In this document: in pieces, positions 45,044 through 60,000 of the stretch | Position numbering within the stretch: the first letter of the stretch is position 1 | How the letters are laid out: every line of letters starts with the position of its first letter | Source: Mytilus trossulus | Lineage: Eukaryota; Mollusca; Bivalvia; Mytilida; Mytilidae | Length of the DNA: 64,000 bases | Direction: 5' to 3' | Assembly (NCBI RefSeq): GCF_036588685.1 | Contig: NC_086378.1 | Coordinates: forward strand, 12,813,578 to 12,877,577 | The notes under the pieces: generated by a model | What the model was told of the DNA's origin: nothing | What the model saw: only the letters and a program-made list of their open reading frames with translations | Databases searched by the model: none | Position numbers and translations under genes: made by a program

Positions 45044-48000
45044 TCAGTGAAGTTCTGTGGTGTCAGTCTCTCTAAGGTTTTGTGTATTGCCTGTTCCACC
45101 GGACTTTGGCTGCATACAAGATCTGGCTACAGACTCAAATAATCTGAAAAACAAAAAGAAATACATTTGAAAATATCCAATGTCAATCATAAAAATAAAA
45201 CCAGACATTGTATCACATTTTGTCATGTCGGGCCATTTAAAGCGAACTATACAGTTAGGTTTTGCTCATGATGAAGGCCAATTTGGGACTTATAGTGGGT
45301 AAAATCCACTTCATTTGAATAGTTGTCTCATGGCAATCATATCAGATCTCCTTATTTCTAATATTTGTCACGTACCTGATGCAGTGATATTTTCATAATA
45401 CCATTCAGTGCAAGTCTCTCAAAACAATGTGGAAGATTTCAATATCGTTTTGGTGTTTGGAAATCATGTGCAAAAATTCTATCATCATTAAATCTATATC
45501 ATTGATTAAAAAATAGTCTTAATTTCTATTCCTCAATCCTGGTGGTATTGGAGAGAACGCCAGACTTTTCTTTCAATTATCATAAAATTCGCTGGTATCA
45601 AATTATACAAATTTAAAAGTTTCAAACAAAAAGAACTGATATCATACTGAAGCATTAAATTTTGTAAGGTTATTGATTGTAAATTGTTTGTATATTAAGC
45701 CCACTAAATACCATGGATTCTTCATTATTAAGAGAGATCTGTTCATGGACTTATTCAGGGACTATAGGTTGATTATTAAACTTTTTATTCAACAAAATAT
45801 GAATTTCCAAATGGCTTCCGTGCTAATTTGTCAAACAAAGAAATCAAGTATCCTTGAACACACATTTTTCCCTCTCAATTCAAAAACAATAAAATGAATG
45901 ACCAGTATTCAGTACCTCATAAAATACTATGATCTGAGAAAAGTTGTCATATTTTTAAAACACTTACTTCTCAATTTCTGGAGCACAATGGACAAACTCA
46001 TGGTTCCAGAATTTAAACTGAGGATTCTTAATAAGTTCAATAAATGTGATTAACAAGCCCCATGGATGTGGCCTATTAACAATCAGTCTTTCTAATAGAA
46101 CTCTTGTAATTTGTTCCTGAATAGCCTCAATATTAGCCTCTACAAACAGGTAGAGGAGCGTGCAACTGAAATAGTGAGTGTGACTATTGGGGTATCTCAG
46201 CTGGTTGGCTATTGCTGTCAGGAATAAATATCGACCTGAAAAATAGACAACAATAATTAAACAGAATACATCAACAATCTGACAATCAATACAGGTTGAT
46301 AAATTTACAAATTCATTTCGCTCCTTTTTTTATAATGTTATTACATACTGTATTTTAAACAAACATTAATGCAGTCCATCTATTTCCTTAGACTGTTCAA
46401 AATTACTTTTCTTCTTCTTGACAATTAAAGAGATGTTCAAGTTCCACTGTCCTAGTTACCATAGGCGGATCCAGGGGGGCGGGGGGGTTCCTGCCCTCCC
46501 CCCTTACCAGGGAAAAAGTTAATTGATTATATAGGAAATCACTGAAGCATGACTGGAGCAGCCCCTCCTAAGGTCAGTCAGCGGGCCCCCCTTATGAAAA
46601 GTTCTGGATCCACCACTGGTTACTACAAAGGTATATTAGCAATATGTAATGGTATACAGTAAGTTGATCTTTTTTTAAAGATTCTGTGGGTATATCATAT
46701 CATGTACATCATCCTAGCTATATTTAAATCATTTCACAAGGTTCATTGTAGGTTTACAAAGCTTTGTTTGTACATAGCTAAGGGCTATTCCATTTAAACA
46801 TAGCTCAACCCCAAGGAAGGCACCTGAAAATTCAAGGTACCCCCCATAGAAGTGATATTTTACAAGTTCGGCAAGGGTAGAGAAGTGTTTTTTTCTGTTC
46901 CACCACCACCAATAGAAGTGGTTTTTTTTTTAAATGCAGACACCTCCTACAGAAGCAATTTTTTTCTTTATAATTTACTACCACCAACAGAGGCAAATTT
47001 AAAATTCTTAATTTATTTTTGTAAAGGCAAAATTGGAGGGTATCAAAATTAATTTAATTTTGAGATGAGAAAGGTTTTATTACAACAATCACTGTCAGAA
47101 ACCTTTTGCTGGGTATATCGTGTTGTTTTGTTATATATACTGTATGTACCTATGTTTCTGGGATGTGGAATGGCATAATACACTGTCCGAATCATGTGAA
47201 AGTCAAGGGTACAAGTTCACTATATTATTATTATTTTCAGAGGAAAGGAAAAAGTTTCAAGATCCAATTTATGGGAAGAAGCAAAACATAAATTATTTTC
47301 AATTCTAACGACAGAATATTGCTGATATCTTAAACTACATTTTGTAAAATAATTTTGTCATTTTTTTTGTAAGGCAATACAAGACATACAAAGTATTCTG
47401 TTCAAATACTCCATGTATACCTGTATATTTTTGTTATCACTCGTTCAATGAATTTATGCAACTGTTTGCACATCATGATTGGATTTAGTTGAGTTGTTTG
47501 TTAAAATCACATACCCCTAGTTGCAATCAGAGATGGATCAATGATTTGAAATAACTTTTAGTTTACCCCTTTAAAAATACCCCCGAAAAAAAACCTAAGT
47601 CCAAACCTAAAAAAAATTTGGGCAGCACTTCCCCTAGGAAATTAGCTTTTTAAACCCAATTCCCCTATTTCAGGACCAAAAGTTTGGGATTGTCAGAGAA
47701 AGAAATTGAGAAGATGTGGGGCAGATTCATTTATAGGAACATGAACCAAACATCATCCCAAACCTACAGATAGACAAATATATTATTTACACTGTACCTG
47801 GCAGGACCAAAATTAAAAAAAAATAATGTTTGTTTGAGGTAGCCTGACTGAGCCGATTGAGAGCCTCCCGACTGTAAAATTTTTATTGAAAAAAAATCGA
47901 TATCCGGATTGTTTTCGTTTCTTTTCCGTATCCGATTGCCTTTTTCTCTTCTACTTTGATCCCGGTCGCAAATGCGCTTTGAACTAAACCTGGATTCCTG

Positions 48001-51000
48001 CGTGATTCAAAGCGGTAAACTGATTCGGATGTCATGTTTTGGTTTGGCCGAAATTGTCAAACAAACGCAAAAAAAACCACAAATGATTCTCTCACCACTC
48101 ATAAAACAGCCCCCCAGAGAAGCATTTTCATTCAAGCTAACAATAGCCATGTAGAGATGCATTTTTTATCAATACACACACCTGGATAGAAGCAATTTAT
48201 TTCCGACAACAGCCAGGGATAGAATTTTTTTTCTTTGCCGTCCGTGGGTATGAGCTATGTTTAAATGGAATAGCCCTAAGTATCTTTGTATGGAATCCAT
48301 TATTTGTGTATAAACAATTACCCTCAGTATCCAGATCAACTCCAAGGTTTTGGAAGATGTCCATATGAGCTGAGTGAGCTATGGTACTCATACTAGGTGT
48401 TTGTCCTTTACTATTGATGAAAGCTATTGCCTGTGTCCCTACATATAATACTAAAGCATTCATCAGAGGAATGTTGTATCTCATTCCTGGCTCATTCGAC
48501 TGAAAAAGAAAATTATGTTTCAAAAATAACCAACAAGCATAAAATTTAAGGATACTGTAAATTCAGAAGTTATTGTGAGCATTCATTATTCTCATTTTTG
48601 AAGAAAAGACAAAAATGAGAGAATAATTATTGCAATTTCAGGAAAACAGATATATGTATAAGATATTAGAATGCTTGTTCTTATTATTGAGATACCCACC
48701 CACTCACATAATTGTCATTAAGAGAAACTTTGCAATAACTTCTGAATTTACACTATCCCATTTAGCATGTATAGTAAGAAAAGCATATGAAAATAGCACA
48801 ATCACTAACTATCTTTTTAAGGGTGTTTCAAATAGAAAAAGAAATAAATGGACCAGTCAAAAGTTATTGTTGGTTCTTCTTGCACATTTCCAGTCTATTA
48901 AGTTATGAATTAAATGTTCATACTAATGTTTAAAGCATTAAGTAGAATGTTTTGAATAATAGATAATGTTGATATTAAAATCACATGTCTTCTGATGGTT
49001 TTGAATGGTTGATATTAAAATCACATGTCTTTTGATGGTTTTGAATGGTTGATATTAAAATCACATGTCTTTTGATGGTTTTGAATGGTTGATATTAAAA
49101 TCACATGTCTTTTGATGGTTTTGAATGGTTTCAGACCAGATTTTTTTCATTTACATAAATGTAACTTTCACAATTAATACAGAACTTGTCTTTAAAAGTG
49201 TGTTGTACATATTGTATAATGTCCTCCCGATTGCTCTTACATTTTTTACCTGTAGATATGAACGTAAATCAGACAAGAAAGTGACTGGTGATCTGGTCTT
49301 TAAATACGAATCCAAATCCTACAAATAAACAAACAGTCAAAAAAGGCATATTCAAATAAATTAATACATCTTGCAAATATCCTGAACAAAAGGCATTACT
49401 TCTATTCTAAATTATACTTTTGCACGTTAGATTTATTTTTGTGAACACGCTGCACCTCTTCTATTTATTTGTTTCGAATGATTTTTAAGTGCATAATATT
49501 AAAAGTTTATCATTAAATGATATCATCCAATTTCAGAACTGATGAAGATGAGAAAGAATGGCTGTTTAATGTTTAGTGGTTATTTAAATAAATATTCAAG
49601 AAAAGAACATGTTAATGTGAAATGAATTTGAATGCTACATTGTAGCAGACCAACACTTTGCTGCAGATTTTTATAGTAACCTTATCTAGACACTTTATAC
49701 TGACTCTGATACTTCAAAAGCAAATAACAAAGTATTTGATAGGGCCCAGCTGGGATTCTAAAACACAACCCCCTTAAGCTTAGGTTTTCACCTTACCAGA
49801 AGACCACAACGCTATTTAGATTAGTTTTATACCTTTTTAAACTGTGCTGGCTGAATCATATTTGCAAAGTTTGTAAGTATCCTTGGGGCATGAGCAATGT
49901 CAGCCAACATATCCACCTTGAGATTAGGTGTAAATGGATCTGGTAACCTCATATTGCGAGGGAAAGCACTTAAGATTAGATTTCTCATCTGAATACAGTT
50001 TGGTGGTATCACATCACAGAAAGCATAATGGTAATCACAGAGGAATTCTGGGAAATCATGAAGTAGCACCAATAATACACGTAAAGTTCCCTGCAAAATA
50101 TTACAAGAATATGAAAGATACCAATTTCACACATGTTCCATATAAAATAGTATATTGTAAATTGAAAACTTTTTGACAACAAAAGATTATTCTGGTTGGT
50201 TTGTTTATACCCATAAGGAATTTACATTTCACACAATCACATAATTTTGTGATATTTACAAACAGAGATCGAATAAGTAACAATTCTATGGTCAGTTGAA
50301 ATAATGGTAAAACTTAATGCCACCTCCTCTACGATGGGGGCATCAAAAATATACTTTAAACAATCCTCGGTTCAAAAGGAGTATTTAATATCTTTCTGTT
50401 ACATGATCAATACTAAAATCTGCCTTAAGAAATTTTACATGTATGAAAAATTAACAAATGTGTTATCTAACATCCCTTACAAATTATATTAATATTACTT
50501 ACTTTATACAACATTTGTGTAGGTTTGGTAAGTTCAGCATTCCTCAAGAATGGAGACAGAAATTTAAATAAATCTATCAGAAGCTGAGCATACATTCCCC
50601 AACCCTGAAAAGATACATATTACATTTGAAATAACTAAAATGACAAACACAACAAAATAAGAATAAAGTATGCACACTATAATTAGAGCCAAACTACCTG
50701 ATAAGTTTTCTTTGACACCAAGCAGTTAATTAATTGTTCAAGTGATTCTGTTCAATTATCCAAAAGAAAAAGACCATGTTATCTATATTCCTGGAATAGT
50801 TGTGTTCCTAAAGACTGAACAAAAATATATAATTAAGACTATTCCTATTAACTGATCTGAGGGAAGCCACTATAAAATTGGTGTTTTGTCAATCTCTCCA
50901 TAGAGGAACTTCTTGTATTTCTCTTACATTCACTGTACTTAACATCCACCCATATATAAGATGTGCCTACCCCTTACTTCGTTCTTACTAAATTGTAGTG

Positions 51001-54000
51001 CATTTATGATTCAAATGGTTTATATTTTTTGTATACATCGTAAAAGCAGCGGAATATACATATATATATATATGTGAACTTATGAATATAATTATTTTCT
51101 GTGACTGTATATTACATTAATTTGTAGGATCCTTTACTATAGATAATTTAGCTGATCTTTAACAATAACATCTTCATGCCTTATATAGCATGTACTTTAG
51201 TACGCCGCTAGATTAAAACTGACGTGGAAAGGTAACACATGCCCACCGACAGCTCTTTTTTGAGAGCCCAGGTGGTCGTGTGGTCTAGCGGGACGGCTGT
51301 AGTGCAGGCGATTTGGTGTCACGATATCACAGTAGCATGGGTTCGAATCCCGGCGAGGGAAGAACCAAAAATTTGCGAAAGCAAATTTACAGATCTAACA
51401 TTGTTGGGTTGATGTTTAGACGAGTTGCATATATATATATATATATATATTTTTAATATAACATACCTTCTGTTGTGGGGTCAGTGCTAACATCCTTCCA
51501 ATAAATACCCTGTGAGATATCAACTCTAACCAAGCATAGGCAAACCCTGGAGCTTTGGCAGGCCTCAACACATGGAAGGTATTGCTGAAATTTAATCAAT
51601 CAATTATATACTAAAAGCTCTGTCAACCCTTGTGATTTATAACATGTGCAACTGAACATTCATTTTTATTGAATCTAATGTTTAAAGGTAACTAAGACAC
51701 AGTTGAAACAATTTACTGTAGATTCATACAAATTAATGTGGAATTCTTAGATATAATGTTAAACATAAATTTAAACATTCCCTTAAAAACACATTTTATA
51801 AAGATTTACATGTAGGTTTTAGCAAAGCCATGAAATTAAATATCTATGAACATGTAAGTTTTCTGTAATCCACGAAATTTGTTACCCATGATAACAAATT
51901 AATCCACAGTGTGTAACGTAAAATAACTATAGTATACTAATAAATTATTACCAGAAAGCTGTAAGGACTTGATAGTTGATATTTTCCAGAACATGATCTG
52001 GTGCATTGAGTTCAATAAATAGCATGATAAATATACGATGATATGGTAGTTGTTGAAATTCTGTGTTTCTTACTGCATGATCTTGTAGTAATACACCAGC
52101 TACTATACCAAGTACCTATAACATAGAACAAGAACATTCAACCATGGAATATAGGTCAGATTCATTGTTGGTTGTCATGACAAGATTTGTCTACATGTAC
52201 ATTGGCTACTTCATGTAAAAATCATTAAGAAATTGAATCTTGCTATTGCTGTTCCATTTCATGAATTTTCAAAGATCATATAATATATAGGCTTAACTAA
52301 TAAATATACATTATAACTTTGTCTAAAATTTCAAGATGTACAATCAAGTAGTGCTATAAATGTTCTATTCTAATCCCTGTTTTTTTTTCTCGATATTCAA
52401 GTCAGATTTGATCTTAAGATAAAATTCAAACAAATGGATCTTCTCTGTGAGTTATTATACATTTATTTCCCATTCCTGAGGGAGATAAGAAAATTTGTTC
52501 ACCCAAGAATATTCATATTTCACAAGGGCTCTGCCCGAGGGAAATATGATTTTTGGAGGGTGAACGAATCTTCACAGAGGCCAAGGGAAATGAATGTTTT
52601 TTTCCACTGCCTAAGCTTTGTATACTATCTGAACAAATATAAGTTTGCAAACCAGCATTTTTTCCGACTTATCCGCTTGTTTTTTATTACTAAACACGAC
52701 ATATATATTGATTAACAGTACGGATAAACATTAATTATTTAATTAGTCTTTTTGTTTTAACGTCTGAAATAAACTTGAACAGGATAATGATATTGCTAAA
52801 GCTAGTTAGAAATTAAGAAGTTCAAGACATTATGTAGATAAACCGTGCATAACGTCGCAGGATTTAGTCCCAACATGTCAGAGGGGAATATGATACTCAG
52901 AGGTGAATATGAAGTTTTGTTCGACCTCAATTGTGAATGTTTCAACCAATCAAATGTTGATTTTGCTATCAAAATCAACATTCAGTAATACTAATCATTT
53001 ATGTTTTTAATTTCGACTTACAATAACATTAATGGCACAATTTTTCTGCAATATAATTACCTTATTTAACAAATTAATCTTTGTGATTGTGTTTGTAGTG
53101 TCACCAGAATGTTTGATCAGCAGTGCAATCAGCCTTACGAAGGCATCAAGTGTATAGAAACATTTAGTCCTAACAATAGCAGGGTTCTGGGTCTGATCTA
53201 TTAAGGCTCTGTAACACAAATCTACACACATCTCGGTACAAAGACGAAAGAAACGTGTAATCAGATCATCTGTCTTTAGTATTCCTTGTTGGTGCATCTA
53301 AAAGTAGAAAAACATATTTCTCAATTTGACATATGATATATTTATAATAACATTGTGCATGTACTTTACTGCTGAAACATCAAAATATGATGAAATGTTT
53401 CTCTAATTGCACTTAATTTTTCAATTGAGAAGAAGTCGAAGCAGAAATATGATTTTCTCTAAAGTCGACTTGAGAAACAATTTAAGCAATGTGACAAATG
53501 TTTAAAAATATTAAAATCATACTTAGTGACTATTTCAAAAATATTTTTTCTTTGTTCAACTCATTTTACCTCTCAATCTTTACTGAATGCTCAACAAACA
53601 AGAATGTGTCCACAGTACACAGATGCCCCACATGCACTATCATTTTCTATGTTTAGTGGACCGTGAAATTGGAATAAATTCTCTAATTTGGCATTAAAAT
53701 TAGAATGATCTTATCAAAGGGAACATGTAAACTAAGTTTCAAGTTGATTGGACTTCAACTTCATCAAAAACTACCTTGACCAAAAACTTTAACCTGAAGC
53801 GGGACAGACAGACGGACGAACATACGGACGAAAGAACCGACGAACGGACGCACAGACCAGAAAACATAATGCCCCTCTGCTATCGTAGGTGGGACATAAA
53901 AACAAACAGATGAAATCCTGGTAAAATAGTATCATTTCCACCTTAAGCAAAATATCAAAGAATTATTTTTAATAATACTGACCGATTGAACAAATGCTGT

Positions 54001-57000
54001 AAATGCCTTTGTGCTGTCCCGTCCTGCCTGGGGTGAGTGGTACATGTTCACCCAATCTCGCAGTAACAGTTCTGCTTTGTCATGGAGTCCAGGAGGGTCA
54101 TCTATCTCTCTGGCTTGTAGTATACCAGTCTGCATCATAGTAGTGGGACCTCCCAATGCTCTCTCTAAGCCAAAGTCAGTGTTTGGTCTCAAGTTCTCCA
54201 GTAAGTTACTCAAGCTACAATATACATTCAAACAAAACTTTCATTAATGAGAAGATAAAGACAAAAATATATATTATCCATATACATCTTGAGGATGACT
54301 AAAGAAACAGTAGATAGTAATGGAATATTACTAATTTGGGACTGGTTATGACAGCATCACTGACTAAGAACAATGTCACACAATGTAGTTTCCACATGTC
54401 AATAGAATGATATCATGGTTGTTTGATACAATGGTATATACCTGACATTATGCTAGGTCCACCTCACTAAGCTTTATATCAAGATCTTTCTACGCTCATC
54501 ACATTCTCACTACGACCATACCAAGAGTTATCCGATTGCAACACGATCTTACCATGCTTCTACTGCGATTATAACCATACTTGCCAAGTGACATGAAATT
54601 CGTGTGTAATACATGCTTTTTCAACGATTTAAACGGGTGAATTTTGTCACATGGCGTGTACACGCTTTTTCGTTCTTTTCATTTTTTGGTCGTTAGTGAT
54701 ATCGCTTTTCTTGGGTTTTTTCCTTATTTGGGGATAAATGCCGAAAATTTCGAAGTAATTGTTTGGCTGCCATTGTTTGTTTTTCTATATGAACGAACAG
54801 CAAAAGGTCAGTAGTTTGTGATAAGTTTTAACGATTTTGTGACTTTCTTTCAAATTCACTTTATTGGGGAAATGTACACATAAATAGGTCGCTTTCAGGG
54901 TCTATACTGTCGTCTTAGCTGCTGATTGTTAAGCCAAAAACGATGTGTACATACCAAGATTCAAAAATTTTATAAATCATATTTTAAAGTTCCAGTTTAA
55001 ATGATCGAGTGATGAATTGTCCATTTTATGTTGCAATGATATACATGAGAGGGGAAATACAATTTAGCTATTTGAATAAGCATTCTGGAAATCAAGTTAT
55101 AAAACATTTTTCTTTTTCAATTTCAGTTTCAAATCTAGCCAAAAGATTTCCATGGGCCATGGGATGAAAATATCGCAGAACTGTTGGATCAGCTCTCAAA
55201 GTGCCAGCTATATTCTGATAAACTTACCAGTTGTGACCAGGCTATAGCAATGGGAGCAATGGCAGAGATAATAGATGACATTTTACATTGCCAAAAAAAA
55301 CCAAAACATTATGACATTCTTCCAAAGCTTGATAAAGGTTATTGAGTTGAGCCAAATATCAATTCTTACTGAGAGAGAGCACTTTCAATTATAAAGAAAT
55401 TCACACTGAATTCTGATCAGAACTTGACAATGTTACTTATATTGTGTGCTGTTACAATGTATCAAATAAATTTAACTGAACTAGAAACTGGCAGTTGTTT
55501 TGGTTTTCAATATGTGCCTATATATAGCTAGTGGTCATGTGGTGTTGCTTTAAAAGCAACATAACAGACCACTGTAGGATACAATAAAAGTTTACAGAAG
55601 AATATATATTGTTCTTTTATAACAACACTTTTGTATAATGTAAAATAATGAACATTCACATTCGCCATATATTAAAAAGTCCACATCTACGTCACGTGTT
55701 TCCACACACTTTTTGACAAGTCATGTCATGACATGATTTCCTATTGTCAGAGGTTGGCAAGTATGATTATAACACGTTCTTACCACAATTATAGTACATT
55801 CATATTGCAATCTTACTACATTCTCAACAATAACGTCAACATCATGTTCCATATCAATACAGTTCCATCCTTTCTATTTCTGATTACAAGATTTCAACAC
55901 CTCATAAGGAACATTCATGCCATGTTTGGTTTCATTCCATTCAGTGGTTCTCTAAAAGAAGCCTTTTGTATGCATTTCCAATAGGGTCCTATGTTAGTGA
56001 TGAGAAAAGCTCACTTGGTCCTTCAGGCCAGGTGAGCGAAAAAGAGTTGATTGGACAATGGATATTATATTGGAAACAATTTTGATATTCATTGACAAAT
56101 CAAACATTTGTGTTTAGTAAACAGACTGTTATATTCCACCTACCTATTAAATTTAGGTATCAATCTTAATTACAATGCCAGAGTAAACAACCAAACAAAG
56201 TAAGCAAGCAAAGAATTTTAGCTCTTGGTTTGCATGCTTTATTATTTTAACTGTAATGGATGCAAAAATCTTCTAAAGAAAAGGAGTTGACAGATTATTC
56301 ATTTGTAAAACAGAATTTCAATGGTTCATTTTGGGATTCCCAAACAGTATTTTCTCATCTGAAAGGCTTAAACAATGGTATATTTCACGAAAATATCATT
56401 CACCGTCACCTCTACTGTGCATGTGTTTGTTTACAGTGGTTATATCAGTCTATCCCAATACACACTTGATTATACAAGCAGATTTATTAGTCACTTCAAT
56501 CAGAAATGTGATAAAGATTAACTTGTCAAGAAAATCTTATAACTATTTTGAGTCATTTCCACACTTAGCATGTAAGACATTGCATGTAAAATGCCATGGT
56601 AAAAAGTACTTACCCTTCTGGGGATTGTCTTGTTCTGGTCGATATTGTTGTCAATGCTTCTATAGTGTTTGTAAAGTCACTCTGTAAAAAGAAAAACATA
56701 CACAATTTGTACTTCATTTTCTATTTTCTAATTTTTCAATTAAATCTATTTTTAACCCATTCAAAGTTTTAAATATATATCATAGTAATATTATATTCAT
56801 TTAAAAATATTCTTGGCACACTCACAGACATGTTTAACCCTGCCACATTCTTTATGTGCCTGTCTGTAGTCAAGAGCCTTGAGTTCAGTGGTTATCGTTT
56901 TTTCATAAACTGGGTTATTTTCCCAATTGAATTGTTTGTATTTTTCATGTCGGGGTTTCTAACATTTCTATATATTACATGTATATTGTTTCTGTTACAT

Positions 57001-60000
57001 ATAATATAAATGTTTACCTCAGTAGCTGAAGCCTTATCATCAACACAGAATCTTTGGACGACCTGCATGGCTAGATTAACAGCCATATAGTTCATACCAT
57101 TCTCCATCAGCTGGGCTAGATACATGTCGTACTGGGGCATATTTACTAGCTGACTTCGTATCAGACAATCTACAGCTTCTATGGTATATTTGTGTTGTTC
57201 GTTAGCTTCTATCATACACCTATAACATATTAAAATATTATATGATCTACAATTTAAACAAAATACTTCTTAGAGAGATGTAAAAAAGCTTTTACTAAAT
57301 TTATCAATTTTTTAATAGAATAATTGAATGCAGGGGTATCAGCGATTAATTTTCATAGGTTCAAAATTCCACAATTTTTTTATAGTCTTTTCCCCATATT
57401 TATAAATATTTTAATATATGTTCTGCATTTTTATTATGACACATTTTAAAAATCTTTTTTTTTGTGCTTTACAATTCCACAACAATAGATTTGATTAGAA
57501 CATTACTTAATTCATGCTTTTGCTGTATTTCAAAGACAAAGAATATAGCCTTGTATTACATCTGAGGCAGGCATTTCATCCAAGATGTAGTTGCACAGAA
57601 TGACAAAAAAGTAAAGTTTTTGTCTGATGATCTGAAACTGATAAATAGCTTAGAAACCTGGAGAAAGGAAATACCTTTATTTTAACTATTAACATGACAA
57701 ACCTATTTAATATGTAACTGACCTAGTGACTTGTTTATTTGTCCAGGATCCACCAAATCCAAAAGCTCTCATTTCTTGTAGTGCTCTCAGAACTGTCAAG
57801 TTACATTCCTTGAACCTCAACGTTAGTTCCTGATCAGCTGACAATCCTTGCAGATGTTCTAATAAACCTTCAACAGCCTACAAAAGTAAACAAAAAAATT
57901 TTTACTCAAAAGATTAAAAGCTACCTGATAAATAAACAGATCTGTGTGTCTAAGTATCAGAAATCGCTCCATTCTACTTTCTGTTTAAGACCTGTTTTGT
58001 TTGGTTGGGTTAATGCACACCTTTTAAAATTGAGAATGCTGAAATTTTATAGGATGATGTAATAATTACTAGAACTGAAAAGTAAAACAAGGTGACACAG
58101 ATTGCAATGAAGGTATCTTAATCTTCTTGTTTTTGTGTGATTTTTGCCATAAGCATATTTAAAATAAGTTTTTTAAAATTATATTTATGAATGCATAGTT
58201 TCATTTGTTTGTTCATGTTGTTGTCACCTCAAATAATATTATAAGCTAAGACTGTTTAAGAAGCTGCAAGAACTAACCAATGCCAGATGAAATGGATCCA
58301 ATTTGAAATCAGCTATTTTTACTGGGGGCTTAACAACTTGTGCTGTATGAATGCAACTTAAAATGTCTACCCTTAGGTTGAGTTCCAGTGTATAAGTAGT
58401 TTCTTAAAGGAAAAAACTTTGATTTTCTAACCAAAGAGTACTGTGGATTTATTGGATAACGATTTTCATGTATTTCCCCGATGTAGGTGAACCACAAATC
58501 AAATGTTCAGTGAATGAAAAATAAACTATAGGATTGTGTGCAGACTTCAGCAAAATCAGAAAATTAAACATCCATGAACAGGTAAATTTTCCTCAATCAT
58601 TGAAAACTGATACCTTTGAAAATAAATGAATTTTTGCAGCAATAAGATAATTTGACAGGATTACATACTTTTTGTATTAGATTGACTACTGTGACTTGTT
58701 CCCTGGAATTCCTGAGCATGGTCAAGGCTTCCAGAAGACTGTGGAGCTGATTGATCTGTGGGTTACTGGCAGGGAACATAATCTGTAACTGTTGTACATG
58801 TTGCTCTATCTCACGAATTATTCTCTCAAACAATTGGAAGGATTCATCACTGTACGTCTAGAAAACAAACAATAGTATACAGTATTTTCGTTAGAACTAA
58901 TTTTGTTATTATTTTTCAGTTTACAACATATTGTTCATTGAAAGCTAATTACTAAAATGTAAATGCTTGAAATACAAATTGAATATAAAGTGTACACTGC
59001 AGCTTTCTTGTAAATTATTTCCATTCAATGTTTGCACTTAATCAGCAATGGTATGGCAAAACAAATTAATTCCTAGTTCCTAAACTCCTCTCGTAAAAGA
59101 GGAGCAAGCATTTAAATTTATTAAAAATTTGATTTTAAGACGTAAAAAATATTCTTTCAATAAAATAATTTAATAAAATCAAAGGAAACATTTTTATATA
59201 TCTATATTTTAGTCCTCAATTAATCCACAATCTATTAGATAAAGCGTTTTCCCAGACAAAGTTGACTTCATAAAGCAAACATGTTCAGGTTACAATGTTA
59301 AATGCCTTATGGAGCTTTTCCTACCTAATGATCCCAAGTCAACAGGAAGAGTTTATTCATAAAATGGAAATTGAAAACTCCTCTATTCTCCGTCAACTCC
59401 CTTCAAAATGAAAAGGGTTGACTTCTACATGGTAGGCAAAGGAAGAATGCATGAAATGGTAGGAAGACTTCAGTAAATCATAAGGTAGAAGTAAAGAAGA
59501 CCAAAGATGTGTGTCAGATATAATTCACTCCTTATTAATACTCCAATAGATCTTAATGTGACATCTGTGCTGTCTCAAGTATTAGAGGTACATATACCTA
59601 GTTGTCAGATATGCCTGCTTTGCAATCTTGACCAAAATACTTGTTAATACTTTTATTTATAGGATGTAATAACATATATTACTAGATAAACTGTTCTTAT
59701 CTTGTTTGGTTAGCAATCCCCCCTCCAATACATGTATTACACTTTGACATTGATCTCTAATACCAATAGCCTACTTGGTTGAAGATTGGTATTTTATGGT
59801 AGTTCAGCAATGTTGACACATGCAGATCTACCCAACGTCCCTACATTAATTTTGGTATGTTAATGTAGTTCAGCAATGTAGACACATGAAGATCTACCCC
59901 ATGGTCCCTATATGAAAGTATAAGAAAAATAATAAATTTACGTAATGGAAATACTTTTATAAATGTTTTGTCTATAATCAAAGACTTCTTTCACATTCAT

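Noticed and set aside
49125..49328. 67-codon plus-strand frame ending in a basic stretch
   Set aside because: It is antisense to the CNOT1 exon 49250-49318, whose minus-strand reading ([20 protein letters not shown]) is the conserved one.
51271..51360. Functional tRNA gene
   Set aside because: Although both promoter boxes are intact, the head continues into the same SINE body and TA tail as the second copy at 44118-44288, so it is a SINE and not a tRNA gene.
54011..54247. 78-codon plus-strand frame
   Set aside because: Antisense shadow of CNOT1 exon 53983-54214.
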